Assembly: GCA_001465935.1 (NCBI GenBank)
Contig: LNKV01000009.1
Coordinates: 806,001-870,000, forward strand
Length of the DNA: 64,000 nt
Source: Clarireedia homoeocarpa
Taxonomy: Eukaryota > Ascomycota > Leotiomycetes > Helotiales > Rutstroemiaceae
Reading direction: 5' to 3'
A program made the position numbers and the translations under genes. A model generated the notes under the pieces. That model was not told the origin of the DNA, made no database searches, and worked only from the letters and a program-made list of their open reading frames with translations. Below are positions 12,201-23,211 of this stretch, in pieces (the stretch's first letter is position 1; the number at the start of each line of letters is the position of its first letter).

Positions 12201-13364
12201 TCTTGATTGTCACTTTCTGTTTTGGTCATTGTTTATTGGAGTTGATGCGGTGATTGATATTGCATAGCGAAACCCGGCGATACTGCAATCTGTTGTGATA
12301 GTATTCTTCTACCTGTATTGGAAAGGAAATTTTGGGAAGTTCAGCCCCTGGGAAATTTTTATCTCATTTGTTTTTAAAGCCTTTTGCTTATTTTCTTTGT
12401 CATACGGGGCGCAATGTGCACGACATGAACGGTTGGATATTTCTTTTGTGGGCAACGTGGAAGGGAGTTCTTGGATAGAACTACTCGCACTCTCGGGTTG
12501 GATCTACACCGGCAGCTTATGGAAGCTGTTAGGGCGAGATAGAACCTAAGGTCGGGGTTTTCTCAACTTGGTATGGGATATGTCTTGCGCGGAGAGGATG
12601 AATGATGGGCCAGAAAGAAGATGTAGGTCTGGTCGATGGACTGAAGCAGATTTATTGTTCGATTAAACCAATGTACCTTGTGTAAATAACTATATGGCGT
12701 TGCATTCGGTCGGATGACCGCAGCGAGCTTACGTGGAAAGCAGATTTCAAGCTTTTGGTTGACTACAATCTCCTTCATTTGCTAATCCTTTGTGCACGCT
12801 CCGTTCCTTTTCTCCGTCTGCAAGCATTGTGCGAAGCCTCATACCAAGGGAGTGCGATATTGCGAAACAACAAATCAAACGGCGGAGAAGCGCAGCGGCT
12901 TATATAATGTGGAAATGGTAAGGCCAGAAATAGACATAATATATTTTGGACCAATCGTACAGTGCAGATCCGGATCGTTTGGTTAGCTTGAAATATTCTT
13001 TTGCATCAGATCCGTAGTTTATGCATGTGCGCGGGAAGTCTCAGCCTCATTGTATTCGTCCCCGCTCAGATCGCCTGTGTAATCGGTATCCACTCTGCGT
13101 ATTCTTCGTATATACATTTAATACGGTTCATCGCTCGCTGTTGCGTTCTCTACGACTTCTAGAAAGTCTTCATCGTTTGCTTGTTTCTGTTTGAAAGTTC
13201 TTGGAGGAAAGGGCCTGTTCGATAATTCTACGCTACTATCTTACACCCCCGCCCCCACCCTCCAACCAATATAAAAGAACAACCTTATCCAGCAGCTTGG
13301 CTTGCCCTGCCTTGCCCCCATTCTAATACTGACCCTGTAGCTGCAGCTGCATCTAAAGGCAGAT
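12201..13364. other. Intergenic, between two co-directional genes
   Basis: No gene is supported. It should contain the STE50 3' UTR and the promoter and leader of the next gene. The last 120 bases are C/T-rich with a short run of CCCCCGCCCCCACCC near 13243-13258. Confidence 0.6.
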
Positions 13365-14819
13365 ATGCTCGACGAAAACCTGCCGACTTTCTTCTTCAAA
13401 GCTTCCGCTGAATCTCCCCTCACAACCCCTATCTATCTACGACAAGATGGCTCCGACCTGCAACCAGAATACTCGTTGCGACGACCCGACCCGAACCTCC
13501 CCGCTTCAAAGAACTGCTACGCAGTAGCACTATGCGATTCTCACAATGCCGAAATTGCGTATGGGGAAGTATTAGTGCAGCCCGAATGGACGCAACCCAC
13601 CCTCTCGCAAGCCGAAATCCGCGCGCAAAACGGCATTCCTCAACCACCGGTTCCTATCGTGCCGAACGGCTTCACCATCCAGCTATACAATCCGGATCAG
13701 CAGGTTGTTGTCAAGCAGGTCAGTGGATCATGGACAAATTCTAATCATTGGGAGTTCGAGATGCCTCAGACTAGTTTCCGCGTCCCGTCCGCTTCAGCTC
13801 TAGACAGGAGTCAGGATGATCCCGCCGTGTTGGATTTCACGCCCAAGGTTTCATTTAAATGGAAGAAGGATGGGAAATTCTCGAAGGACTTGTCGTGTTT
13901 CTTGGTAGGCAAGACGGTGGATGGCAAGAAGAGTAAAGAGCCGGATATACCAATAGCGATGTTAAAAGGGGGAAGGGATCTCACAGTTTACCAACCAAAT
14001 ATGCATCGTGTCGATGTTGAAGATTTCAAGGGTCTAGAAGTAGTACTACTATTATCCGCCGCAGTTATTAAAGACATATTCTTCAACGCCAGTCGCGAAA
14101 TGTTCAACATCTCCTCTCCCAACACCACTCCCTCCGGTCGCAAACGCAACAACAGCGGGCCCGTCATCCGCGAAAACCGATCCAACAGCTCGCCCATACC
14201 CGCCCCCGGTCTCCACGCGCGCACACAAACCAACCCAATTGGCCCCTCCCCCGTCAACCCCCGCACTCAATGGGAAATCGACGCCGAAACCGCGCGTCTA
14301 AAAGCGCTCGTCGAAGCCGAAGAGCGGGAACGCCAACGCGCTGAAGCGTTAGAGGAACAGCGCATCAAGAAGATGCTTGAAGATGAGGAAAAAGAACGAC
14401 GCAGGCGAGAGGCAGAGGTTGCGAAGGAAACGGAACGGCTGAGGAGACAGTATGGCGTTGTGCCGGTTTCTTCCCCTCCATCGGCGCAGTCCCCACACCA
14501 GCAGCAGCAACAACATAGAATCTCATTTGCGGCACCGCATCCTCCGCCAAGGAATTCGCATACGCATCCTGCGCCGCCACAACTCATAACGCCGCACGCG
14601 CGACCGGTTAGCACGCCGGTTGTGGTGTCACCGGCAGGGGCGGGGCCGTCATCGAGCTCGTTTAATGGGTGGTTTGGGAGGAGGACGAGTAGTGGTGCGG
14701 GAGCCGGGGCCGGGAATAGCCCGTATTTGCAGACGCCGGGGAGTGGGACGGCGAGTTCCAGTGGGTTTTTTGGGGGGAGTGGGAAGAAGATGCAGAAGAA
14801 GAGGAGTGTTTTCTTTTGA
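13365..14819 (+). CDS. Unknown protein with central coiled coil and basic tail
   Basis: Single-exon gene of 484 aa. The first 240 residues form a globular-looking region of mixed beta character (IYLRQDGSDLQPEYSL, then FTIQLYNPDQQVVVKQ, then VSFKWKKDGKFSKDLSCFLV) that I do not match to a named domain. Residues about 300-365 are a highly charged coiled coil (ARLKALVEAEERERQRAEAL and onward). The C-terminal 120 residues are low complexity (Pro/His, then Gly/Ser) and end in a basic tail, KKMQKKRSVFF. No signal peptide or membrane segment is visible. The open frame, good start context and amino-acid composition support a real gene. Function is unknown. Confidence 0.85.
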   Translation: MLDENLPTFFFKASAESPLTTPIYLRQDGSDLQPEYSLRRPDPNLPASKNCYAVALCDSHNAEIAYGEVLVQPEWTQPTLSQAEIRAQNGIPQPPVPIVPNGFTIQLYNPDQQVVVKQVSGSWTNSNHWEFEMPQTSFRVPSASALDRSQDDPAVLDFTPKVSFKWKKDGKFSKDLSCFLVGKTVDGKKSKEPDIPIAMLKGGRDLTVYQPNMHRVDVEDFKGLEVVLLLSAAVIKDIFFNASREMFNISSPNTTPSGRKRNNSGPVIRENRSNSSPIPAPGLHARTQTNPIGPSPVNPRTQWEIDAETARLKALVEAEERERQRAEALEEQRIKKMLEDEEKERRRREAEVAKETERLRRQYGVVPVSSPPSAQSPHQQQQQHRISFAAPHPPPRNSHTHPAPPQLITPHARPVSTPVVVSPAGAGPSSSSFNGWFGRRTSSGAGAGAGNSPYLQTPGSGTASSSGFFGGSGKKMQKKRSVFF

Positions 14820-16716
14820 GGGGGCGGGGGTTGAGAGGGGGAGAAAGAGGTGGATAGTGGGAGCGAGGGTTGAGTGACTGGTCTTTTGTGATACCATTTT
14901 TCTTTATTTATTTGCTGGTTTCATTCAGCATTCAGCAGGCATTCACACTCGGGCGTGCCGTGGAATCGGTTGAATGGAAAAACATTACACAGGAGTGTCC
15001 ATCCCATTTACCCAGACTCTTATTTTACTACCGGCGCGCTGGATTTGTCAGTGCTTGAGATAACTAGAGCATATAGCATTGCATACATGGGATATAAATA
15101 TCATGAGGAGTTGGGTTGCAGGTACGGTCGGTCGGTCGGTCGGTATGGCATAGGGAAGGAAGGAAGGAAATAAGGTAGTTTTATGAATATTTATGACTAT
15201 ATGACTTGTGCATCTAACTCCTTTCTGAATCAAAGAGAGAGATGTCTAATAAATTATCTCTCTCTCTCTCTCTCTCCCTCCCTCCCTCTTTCATCTACTC
15301 AGCTCTTCCTCCACAGTGAGTAATCTCTCTTCCCGTCCATCCCATCCCATCCCATCCGAAATCGAACAAACCGCCCCCCCCTTTTCCACCTCCACTAGGG
15401 CTTTTCCTGATTTCAAAACGAAATGAAATGAAATGAAAGCTAGATAGTTGGAATGAAGGTTTCGAGGTAATCTTACGTATATATATATATATATAGGAAG
15501 TAAGAAATAGGAAGAATAGAGTATAGTATAGAATAGTATAGAATATGAAGTGAGCGAGCGTATCGTATCATATATGAATAGTGAGTGTAAGTTGGCATGT
15601 ATAGTATAGTAAGTATAGTACATGGTATATATGGTGAATGTACTCGTATTCCAGAAGAAGAAGAAGAAGAAGAAGAAGAAGAAAGCGGTTTAATTGTGTT
15701 GTGCTGTGTTGTGTCTGTCGGGTGGAAGTACTGTAGAATGAATGGAATGGGATGGGATGGGATGGAATAGTGCAGCAGAAAACGAGGACAGAAGAGAAGA
15801 CGAGGGAAGGAGCGAATACTGTATGTTGGTGTAGTAGTTAGGTCGAGTTTCATGATCTGATTGTTGACATCCGGATGAAAGAAGTTGAAAAATGGAAAGA
15901 AATGGAAAAGAAATATAAAATCTGCAGGTATAAATATAAACTCTGCAGGTATGTATTCACAAATCTTACAGATGGAATAAAGTTCTAAGTTAGTCCAAAG
16001 GATTTTTAGCTTAATATTTATATAAAACTGCAGACCTCTGACTATCTTCCCATCCTCCTCCTCTCTCCTTCCACTTGTACCTCCACCACATAGTGGTTGC
16101 TATAAGGTTTCAGAATAATGAGATCAAGCTTCTTCATCTATTTCCCAAAACCTGCATACATCAAGTTTCCGAGGATTGCTACTTCTCGGTACTCCTATGC
16201 TCGCCACCTATCCCAAACTACCTGGCCCACCTCTTCCCTCTCACAAACCATAATAACAACTCTGTTGAGCTGAGCATACTTTGATTATGCCCTTCCTTCC
16301 TCCATTGCTTCTCCTTATCGCCCACTCACATCTGGCCACATCGTGGCATTACAATATGTTAAATTCATGCCATCCCCAGCCCCAGCCCATCACGATATGC
16401 ATCCCGTTCGTAATAGTGTAAAATCCACTAGGAAAATAAATAAAAAAAACATGAAGATAAAGAGAAAACGAAAGATCAACCACCAATGCCAATGCTCCAC
16501 GCTATGCAAATCTAATCGAGTCAAGCACCAGGCTGGAACGACTGTGTAGGAGGTTTGTGTGTGTATATATGTGTGCGTGCGTGCGCGCGCGTGTGCATGA
16601 GATATATACATAAAGGCAGGGGGGTAGGTAGGAGATGAATTAGCGTTCCGAGCCTAGGCTTCCTGTACATTTCTTTCTACTCCTCCTCCACCTCATCTTC
16701 TTCATTTCAACCTAAA
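14820..16716. other. Convergent intergenic region rich in microsatellites
   Basis: No gene is supported. Contents: GGTC units at 15126-15144, (CT)n then (CCCT)n at 15257-15291, (TA)n at about 15478-15495, (GAA)n at about 15652-15683, GGGAT units near 15750, and (TG/CG)n near 16560-16595. It lies between two 3' ends. Confidence 0.7.
15652..15683. repeat. GAA trinucleotide microsatellite
   Basis: About ten perfect GAA units in non-coding sequence. Confidence 0.95.
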
Positions 16717-18420
16717 TTATATTCCAATCTTCCTATCTAGGATTTCACTTGGAACTCGTGCGCCACTTTGGAACTCAATCTGTTCGCCAGGATGATATTT
16801 AAACACCGGGTTCTCACTCAGGTTGCGTTGATGCCGCTCTGCTGAAAATGGCTCGGGAACCTCGGCGGCATTGTAGGAAGCAGGGATTTCTGGCATGGCT
16901 GGTATCTCTTGATTGGTCTGTTGTCTCCGTTCAACACGTCCTGTTTGCTGAGCTACCCATGAATTAACCGTGCGGAATCGTGGGGCGGTTTCTTCCGAGG
17001 TAGTTGTGTAAATTGTATCACGGTTATTTTGAGTTTGAGATGCCGTTGTCCAAGAGAAGCGCGAGACAGGAATTTGAGGCAGTGGGCCACCTTCAGGCAT
17101 GATAAGTTGATCCCCGAATCCAGATGAAATCGAAGACAAGTAGCTCACACGATTGACTTCCCTTTGCGTCGGATCATATGCATTTGAAGATTGTCCTGAT
17201 TGCTGCGATCGAAGCGTTCCTGCCTGAAAATAATAGAAGTCGGCATTATTCTGAAGAGCATTTGTGGGGCTAGGGCCGACAATCGGACTGTTTGACATCG
17301 TATGGGCTGAATGGTTGCTTCGACTAGATGACGGCTGTCTTTGGAGATCTGTACGAACTTGAATTGGAGCAGTTCCCGCACGCGAAAACGGGCGCTTGCT
17401 CTCTGGTCCATAGTAGCCACCAATTTCGCGCTCACCAAACTTCTCATCTATGGCATATCTATCGGGAGACATTCTGTCGCTAGAATAACTGGGCGGTCTG
17501 TTCGAACCTTCCCTCGACCGCCGTCTCCCATACCAAGCACGGTCATATTTTGAGAAATCTCCTTTTGCTAGTCTATTTAGCTTCTTCATTCTGATTACTA
17601 GATAGATGATAGCCGCAATTATGACGAAGATTCCTACCAACAAGTCAGCTCTGGCCATTGAAAAATTGTCGGAAACACGAACCTATGGATCCCGCGCTGA
17701 TAAGAAGTTTTTCGGTTATGGGGCTAATGCCACCATCATGACTATCGTCATCATAATTATTTCCGTGATGGTTGGACGACAATTGATTTGAAGATGGTGC
17801 GCTTTCATCTGATTGTGCAGTAGGAGCAGCAGACCCTGAAACGGTTTTTGTGATAGAACAAGCTGGATTGTCATCTGGGCATGATTCTTTTTTTGGCCCA
17901 GCCCCTCCTGCGTTCGTGGAGGTTGGAGGAGCCGTGATTGTCGAGAGCACAGAAGTCGTTACCGATATGGATGAGGATGTAGATATGGACGACAATGTAG
18001 CTGATGTAGACATCGATATGGATGATGTGGGAGATGTAGATGAAGTCGTGGGGGTGATATATATCTGCGTACAGTTAATCAAAGCTCATTTCTTTCTCTG
18101 TAAACACATACCATTGATGTTTGCATTATAACAACCGTTGATGCAGGCTGTGTCAACCAACGTGTTGTAGTAGATACCAACAGCGGTGGTGGTGGACGTG
18201 ACGAATAATCGTCGTCTATTGAATCGTGCTCCTCGTCATCCCCACCGTGTTTGTTACCAAGCCCCTCGTTGCTATCTCGTTCACCCTTCTTGCCATCAAA
18301 TATCCGACCTCCATCCCTCTTGATTATCGAAAGACCGTCCAACATGATGTCTTTTGAGGCCAGTTGATGCGCATATGATCGTGATTGCAGTTGCGTAGGT
18401 GCCATCGTCTTATTCATCAT
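16717..18420 (-). CDS. Ser/Thr-rich single-pass membrane protein
   Basis: Three exons on the minus strand: 18420-18113 region ending at 18112, 18064-17683 and 17633-16717, giving 535 aa from the ATG at 18420-18418. The first 220 residues are extracellular in style, with a Ser/Thr-rich stretch (TPTTSSTSPTSS and onward) just before the membrane. One transmembrane segment follows at about residues 222-247 (LLISAGSIGIFVIIAAIIYLV) with a basic stop-transfer RMKKLNR. A disordered cytosolic tail of about 285 residues follows. The second splice is decisive: it uses donor 17682 and acceptor 17634 with a perfect GCTGAC branch point and joins the two halves of the membrane helix. The layout resembles fungal wall-stress or mid2/SKG6-type surface proteins, but I cannot assign a family. 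No clear signal peptide is seen, so a further upstream exon is possible. Confidence 0.75.
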
Positions 18421-19942
18421 CTGCCAAGCCGTTGCTTCCCCGTCTCGCCGACCGACAGTGTCCAGTTGAAATCTAGCATGCACTGTTGAATCCTCCCACT
18501 ATTCAAGTAATTGAACGACAGTGAACGTAAAAATTTGAGATGCCAGATCCAAACCAGATTAAAAAATAATAAATAAAGAATGTCACGATCCAGCCGTGCG
18601 AAGAACGGAGGTAACAGTGCAAGTGGTCAACAAGAAGAAGCAACCGAATGAAAGATCTTGGGCTCTCAGAAAATTAGAAAACTAGGTAGACGACTGGGAG
18701 AGAGGTTGCGACATGCAGATTATGCCGTTTCGGCAAAACGTCTACTTCCGTGGACAGCCTATACTGCTATCGGTATAGGTTCACCAGACTTCAACTGCGA
18801 ATGCAAAAGGATTGGTATCTGCGACGCCCTCAAAGTGCGTAGGGTCCGTCAGGCCACACTTGCGCTCAGGTTGTTGTGCTCTGCCGCTATACAACAACCC
18901 ATAAGGAGCTTAGAGTTCAGTATCTCAAGCATCAATGCGTTTGATCTGAGACTCAAGGCTAATTGAGCCCCTGCTCGAATTGCGGCAGATCATCAAACCA
19001 CCACTAGGTATTTAGCCTCTCGTGAAGAAGTTCTAGCACTCTGACTTGGATGAGTGGAGTCGTATTGGGGGGAATTGACGATATCTGGGACGGCGAGAGA
19101 GTTTCGCGCACTGTCCCCTGGTTTCATCGTAGACCCGCTTCCTGTGTATGCGATAAAATGGCAACGTCTGAGTGTCAAGATTCTAGAGTCCTTTTGGCGG
19201 TTCTTTGTAACCTGATAGAACATTTTGTGCTTCTCCTAAAATGATGGAATTGCGGTTTGTTGCGACAGCTGGCCAAAAAGCAATCGGTGAGCAGGTCGAT
19301 GATATGGATGAGAGTGGATGATCAAGAAAAATCTTGGATGTTCGGAATTGAGAAGCTCGCAAGGCCGTTGGAGCCTCGCGTAAATTTGACACCACGCCTC
19401 GTCTCGACCCTGGGACCTCTCCCCTCATATGCCGACACCATTATTTTGACACTTCCGCAAGGAACCCTGAGGTGTTCATGTTCATGTTCATGTTGTGTTG
19501 GCTTGAGTTATTATCCGTAAGCACAAATCACCCGTACATAATTTACCGAATGTCTGCGAAGAGAGGTTGGTTGTTCCATTATCGGAATACGAAGGCCTGG
19601 TAGGACGATGAGCAAAGTTGTTGTTATATTGGACAAGTTACATATCAATGCAATGCAAAGCTATGCAACTTAGAAAAGACGACGACGTAGCATTCCCAGC
19701 TGAGGGCTTTTTAATATTCGTGTGGCTCGGCTTGAAGCTACCCCTAAAGCAGCAAGAGGCGGGCTGTTCTGATTGATGTACGCGTATCTGGTCTGCAAAT
19801 GCTGCGCTGCACCCGCATCAATAACGTCCTCCTGCAGCTTCAAAACCGACGAGCTCGAGCACACCAGTTCTCGAATACAGTAGCCCCCAACGTCTCAGTC
19901 CCAATTTCCACCTACTTCTTCGGATGGCCTTGAGTCTGCGCA
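18421..19942. other. Divergent intergenic region
   Basis: No gene is supported. Open frames up to about 100 codons on both strands lack any recognisable motif. The region must hold the promoters of the membrane protein (left) and the acetyltransferase (right). Confidence 0.55.
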
Positions 19943-21083
19943 ATGGACATTATAATATCTCGTATCACGGAGAGTGATATCCCCGGTGCGGTCAATGTTA
20001 TCCAAGAAGCATTCAAAGAAGATCCCTACAACCTCTGGGTCTTCAATGATCGATCTAAGGTACAAAATCTTCCCAAAAATCACTTAAGTGCTGCAATGTG
20101 TTTCAATCAGTCAATCAGTCAATCTCTCAAGAAAAACTGCCTCGCGTGGCATTACCTTTATTGTGAATTGCCACGGGGACTTGTTTTGTGATGTTGGAGA
20201 TCCACAATTCTCCTAAATCTGTTCGCAACAAAAGCTGACTCGGGAATTCGTTGCTAGCTCAATCTTATTAGAAACTCGGTTTCGCTTGGCATTAGATGTC
20301 GTTGGGGAATCCGAAACGCTCTGTTCTATGTTGCCAAAGACAGTAAGAACGACAGAATTCTGGGTGTGGCAATGTGGCTGCCACCACGCCCTATTGGATC
20401 GAAGGAAACATGGGCCGAATGGTTTGATTCATGGAAGATGTGGTGTCAACAAGTTGGCATGAATCTATGGTATGGTCGTGGCGGTTTGAATGTGAAGGTA
20501 AGCTAAGGGATGTCTGTTATGTCAGATGTCAGTCCCGATATCTGTCGATCATTACTGTGACACCTGTCTATTGAGCAGCTTTATGTGTTTCTCCCAAAGC
20601 AGCGGTTCTATCGTTTTGAGATGGATTAGTCGATCTTCAGCGTGGAGATCCGACACACAAGATTGCCAAGTATCTCAAGCATTGAGCCAAGGCAGCCCTA
20701 CAATTGTGTTTCTGTCAAGCAACAATTAGATGACAGCCACGGGAGTTTTGCTGACGTCCTTTCAGCGCTATTATATATGGAAAGATAGGCAAGCAGAAGC
20801 CCAATCAGAAATCTGGACTGACCCTCTCGGATATTACTTTCTCAATATAATGGTTGTGCACCCAGACGCTCAAGGTAAAGGTATAGGAAAGCTATTGGCT
20901 AAGGAAATAACAGCCATTGCGGATCGAGAAGGTAAACAGTGCTACCTTGAATCAAGTCGAGACGTTCCGAACATGAAGATATACGAAGCCATGGGGTTCC
21001 ACTTTGTAAAGAAGATGGTTTGTGATGATGAAGGAGAAACCTGCGATCTTTACTGCATGGTTAGAAATCCAAAAGCAAACTAG
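19943..21083 (+). CDS. GNAT-family N-acetyltransferase
   Basis: Three exons (19943-20059, 20258-20497, 20766-21083) give 224 aa. It starts MDIIISRITESDIPGAVNVI and ends with motif A of the GNAT fold: FLNIMVVHPDAQGKGIGKLL, whose Q-G-K-G-I-G-K loop binds the acetyl-CoA pyrophosphate, followed by the usual NMKIYEAMGFHFVKKM at the C-terminus. Introns of 198 and 268 bp are much longer than the 46-95 bp typical in this window, but both end with a branch-point-like GCTGAC and a clean AG. Fungal relatives are often annotated as acetyltransferases of unknown small-molecule substrate. It lies tail to tail with the decayed phosphotransferase-like gene at 21396-22421. Confidence 0.85.
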
Positions 21084-21395
21084 AGAGGTCTCAACGTGGT
21101 GGACGGGAAGGTGGACGGGAAATAAACCATCTACCAGAAGCACAATTTTCAATGCTTGCTTGAAATGAATGTTCTAATGGCCATAAATCATCAAGACATT
21201 GAGAAGTCCTAGGTATTACTCTTGGGAAGAAATGAAGAGTAGCTAGCGTGATTGGTAGTGACTAGACAACCTTGTGCTCCAAAACTTGCTCACAGATCTA
21301 TCCGGTCACGGGAAGCTCACGGGACCTACCAACCTTCATCACTGCCTCCAGTCCTATTTCACCCTTCTCTCAAGCCGAATTCAGCTGCGAGCGCT
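21084..21395. other. Short intergenic between GNAT gene and APH relic
   Basis: About 310 bases with no gene. It probably carries the 3' end of the acetyltransferase transcript. Confidence 0.5.
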
Positions 21396-22421
21396 TTAAG
21401 AAAACACCTCAATTCTCGCACTTCCCAATTCAAAATCACCATCTCCCATCAGCAGATCAATATCTTTCTGTTCCCACTTCCTCTCCATCGTCAACTGGGG
21501 AATGATTGTCGTACCTTGCCATCCCAAACCGTGTTCTGATCATCAAGTTCCTCCCTGTGAGCCTCCACCACCGAGATACCTCTTTCAGAGAACGCTTCAC
21601 CTACTGTAAATGTTCCCGCAAATTCCCAATCGATTACTACTGCTATCCGGTCGCCGTTCATCATGGTGTCTCGACCCGTGGAAGTCACCGCAGATTAACA
21701 CGAGTGGCTCGTCAAATATGTCCGTTCATTCCAGTGCTGTTGGTTTTTTTCTCGGCTGGTTGATAAACTTCTCTACTCAATCATCCAAGTTAAGCTTGGT
21801 AGGGTGCCGTCTATGGATTCTTTGGCAACAAGGGCGTTCCAGGTTCATCTGTCGCAATGCAATGGTAAACTCGAGGGACAGCGTTATGAGTGAGTTCTGA
21901 AGCGACAAATATTTGAAGGCGACTTCATTGGTGATTTGGTTCGGAAGAAGAGCGTCTTTGCAAGGAAGACAAAGAACGAACTTGTCGATAGAACAACACC
22001 ATGCTGACGATGAGTCAGTTGCTACCTGTACTATCTACGTAGATTTAGCTCAAATACTTGTGATATCGAAGTGACATAGATTGGAGTCTAGACGCATTTC
22101 CCAAGGCAGAAAGATTATCAACTACCAGAGAAAGCCTTCCAGGGAAGTCGACTTGAGGATCCTGTGCTTATCCATACATGAATCCGCAAAGCAGCAGCCT
22201 CTTGGTGATAAGATTCATGAAGATGGTAGTTTTAGCTCGAGAGATGCACGTAACTTTACAAGCCAAATCGAGTTATAACCACCCTCAGCCAGCACAGTCA
22301 CATCCTTAACACCCTCAACGTTTTGCGCGCCTAATTCTTCGTCCGCACTAGTTGTTGACGGGACCGATAGGCACATCAGTCTATGCATCGTTGCATTGCT
22401 TACACTTTTGAGGGGATTCAC
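21396..22421 (-). pseudogene. Decayed aminoglycoside-phosphotransferase (APH)-like gene
   Basis: Family blocks appear in the right order on the minus strand but in different frames. They are the glycine-loop-like VTVLAEGGYNSIWLV (about 22260-22300), then FVLCLPCKDALLPNQITNEV (about 21920-21982), ATDEPGTP with an IDGT-like piece (about 21810-21860), the catalytic-loop remnant LICGDFHGS (about 21670-21700), then IAVVIDWEFAGTF (about 21620-21660), and a C-terminal DIDLLMGDGDFELGSARIE ending in a stop at 21396-21398. At least four frame changes and several stops separate them, and the catalytic HGD has lost its histidine. About 245 bp also separate the first two blocks, more than the family normally has. 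In fungi this family is large and mostly uncharacterised. The reading as a pseudogene is my inference from the frame breaks; sequencing error could explain one but not all. Confidence 0.72.
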
Positions 22422-22945
22422 ACCCGAGTACTGAGATGCTGTTCATCGTCAATGAAACTCGGGATTCGGGAACTGGTGAACTTTCAGGTATGTTCCGAAC
22501 GGCCGAGATTCATGGAAATAAGTGTTTGTTTTGCAGAGTAGATGCGATCCCATGTTACCCGCTTCTGCGACACTATTTCAACTCTGTCTGGCTTGTATAG
22601 GCATCATGGAAGCGAAGGCGCAAGATCACGAATGATGTGGTTGAGTTCATCCTACCTGATCTTGACCGGAACAATGGATGACGAGCAAAGCACAATGAGA
22701 CCGAGATTGCTCCTGGCTCGACCCACGTTCAACCAAGGACAGCTCCAGAATAACGAGCACGCGTAGATGTGAGTTTTGGTAAACTGGTGACTCGTTTATG
22801 TTGACTACCGAAGAAGATAATATATGGGCGATTGACATCGAAGGCAATTGCAACAAAATACCAATACATTTATGTTTTCTGCGCCTCGGTGTAAGTTATT
22901 ACTTTTGCTTTTTCTTTGTGGGCGTTTTTTCCCTCGCTTTTTTCT

Positions 22946-23001
<56 letters not shown>

Positions 23002-23211
23002 AAAATTTTTTTTTTTTTTTTTTCTTTTTTTTGACAGCAGCAGAGCTTATCTCTATCAGCCAAATTTATATTGGATGAGTATCACAACCCTGTAATTTTA
23101 GCTTCTGTCTAGCTGAGCAATTCATCATAAAAATTTCCCTCCGCAAAATATTTCTATCCGCTACCGCAGTGCGAGATTCCCACAATCCCCCTCATCTCCT
23201 CCTCTTGGAGT
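22422..23211. other. Promoter region of the NADH dehydrogenase gene
   Basis: No gene is supported. The main feature is the A52/T27 block at 22947-23032, ending 180 bp before the start codon. Confidence 0.6.
22947..23032. repeat. A52 tract followed by a T27 tract
   Basis: A run of 52 A (22947-22998), seven bases, then a nearly pure T run to 23032 broken by one C. The two arms could pair into a long A:T hairpin. Poly(dA:dT) tracts exclude nucleosomes in fungal promoters, and this one lies right upstream of the NADH dehydrogenase. The exact lengths may be unreliable in the assembly. Confidence 0.9.
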
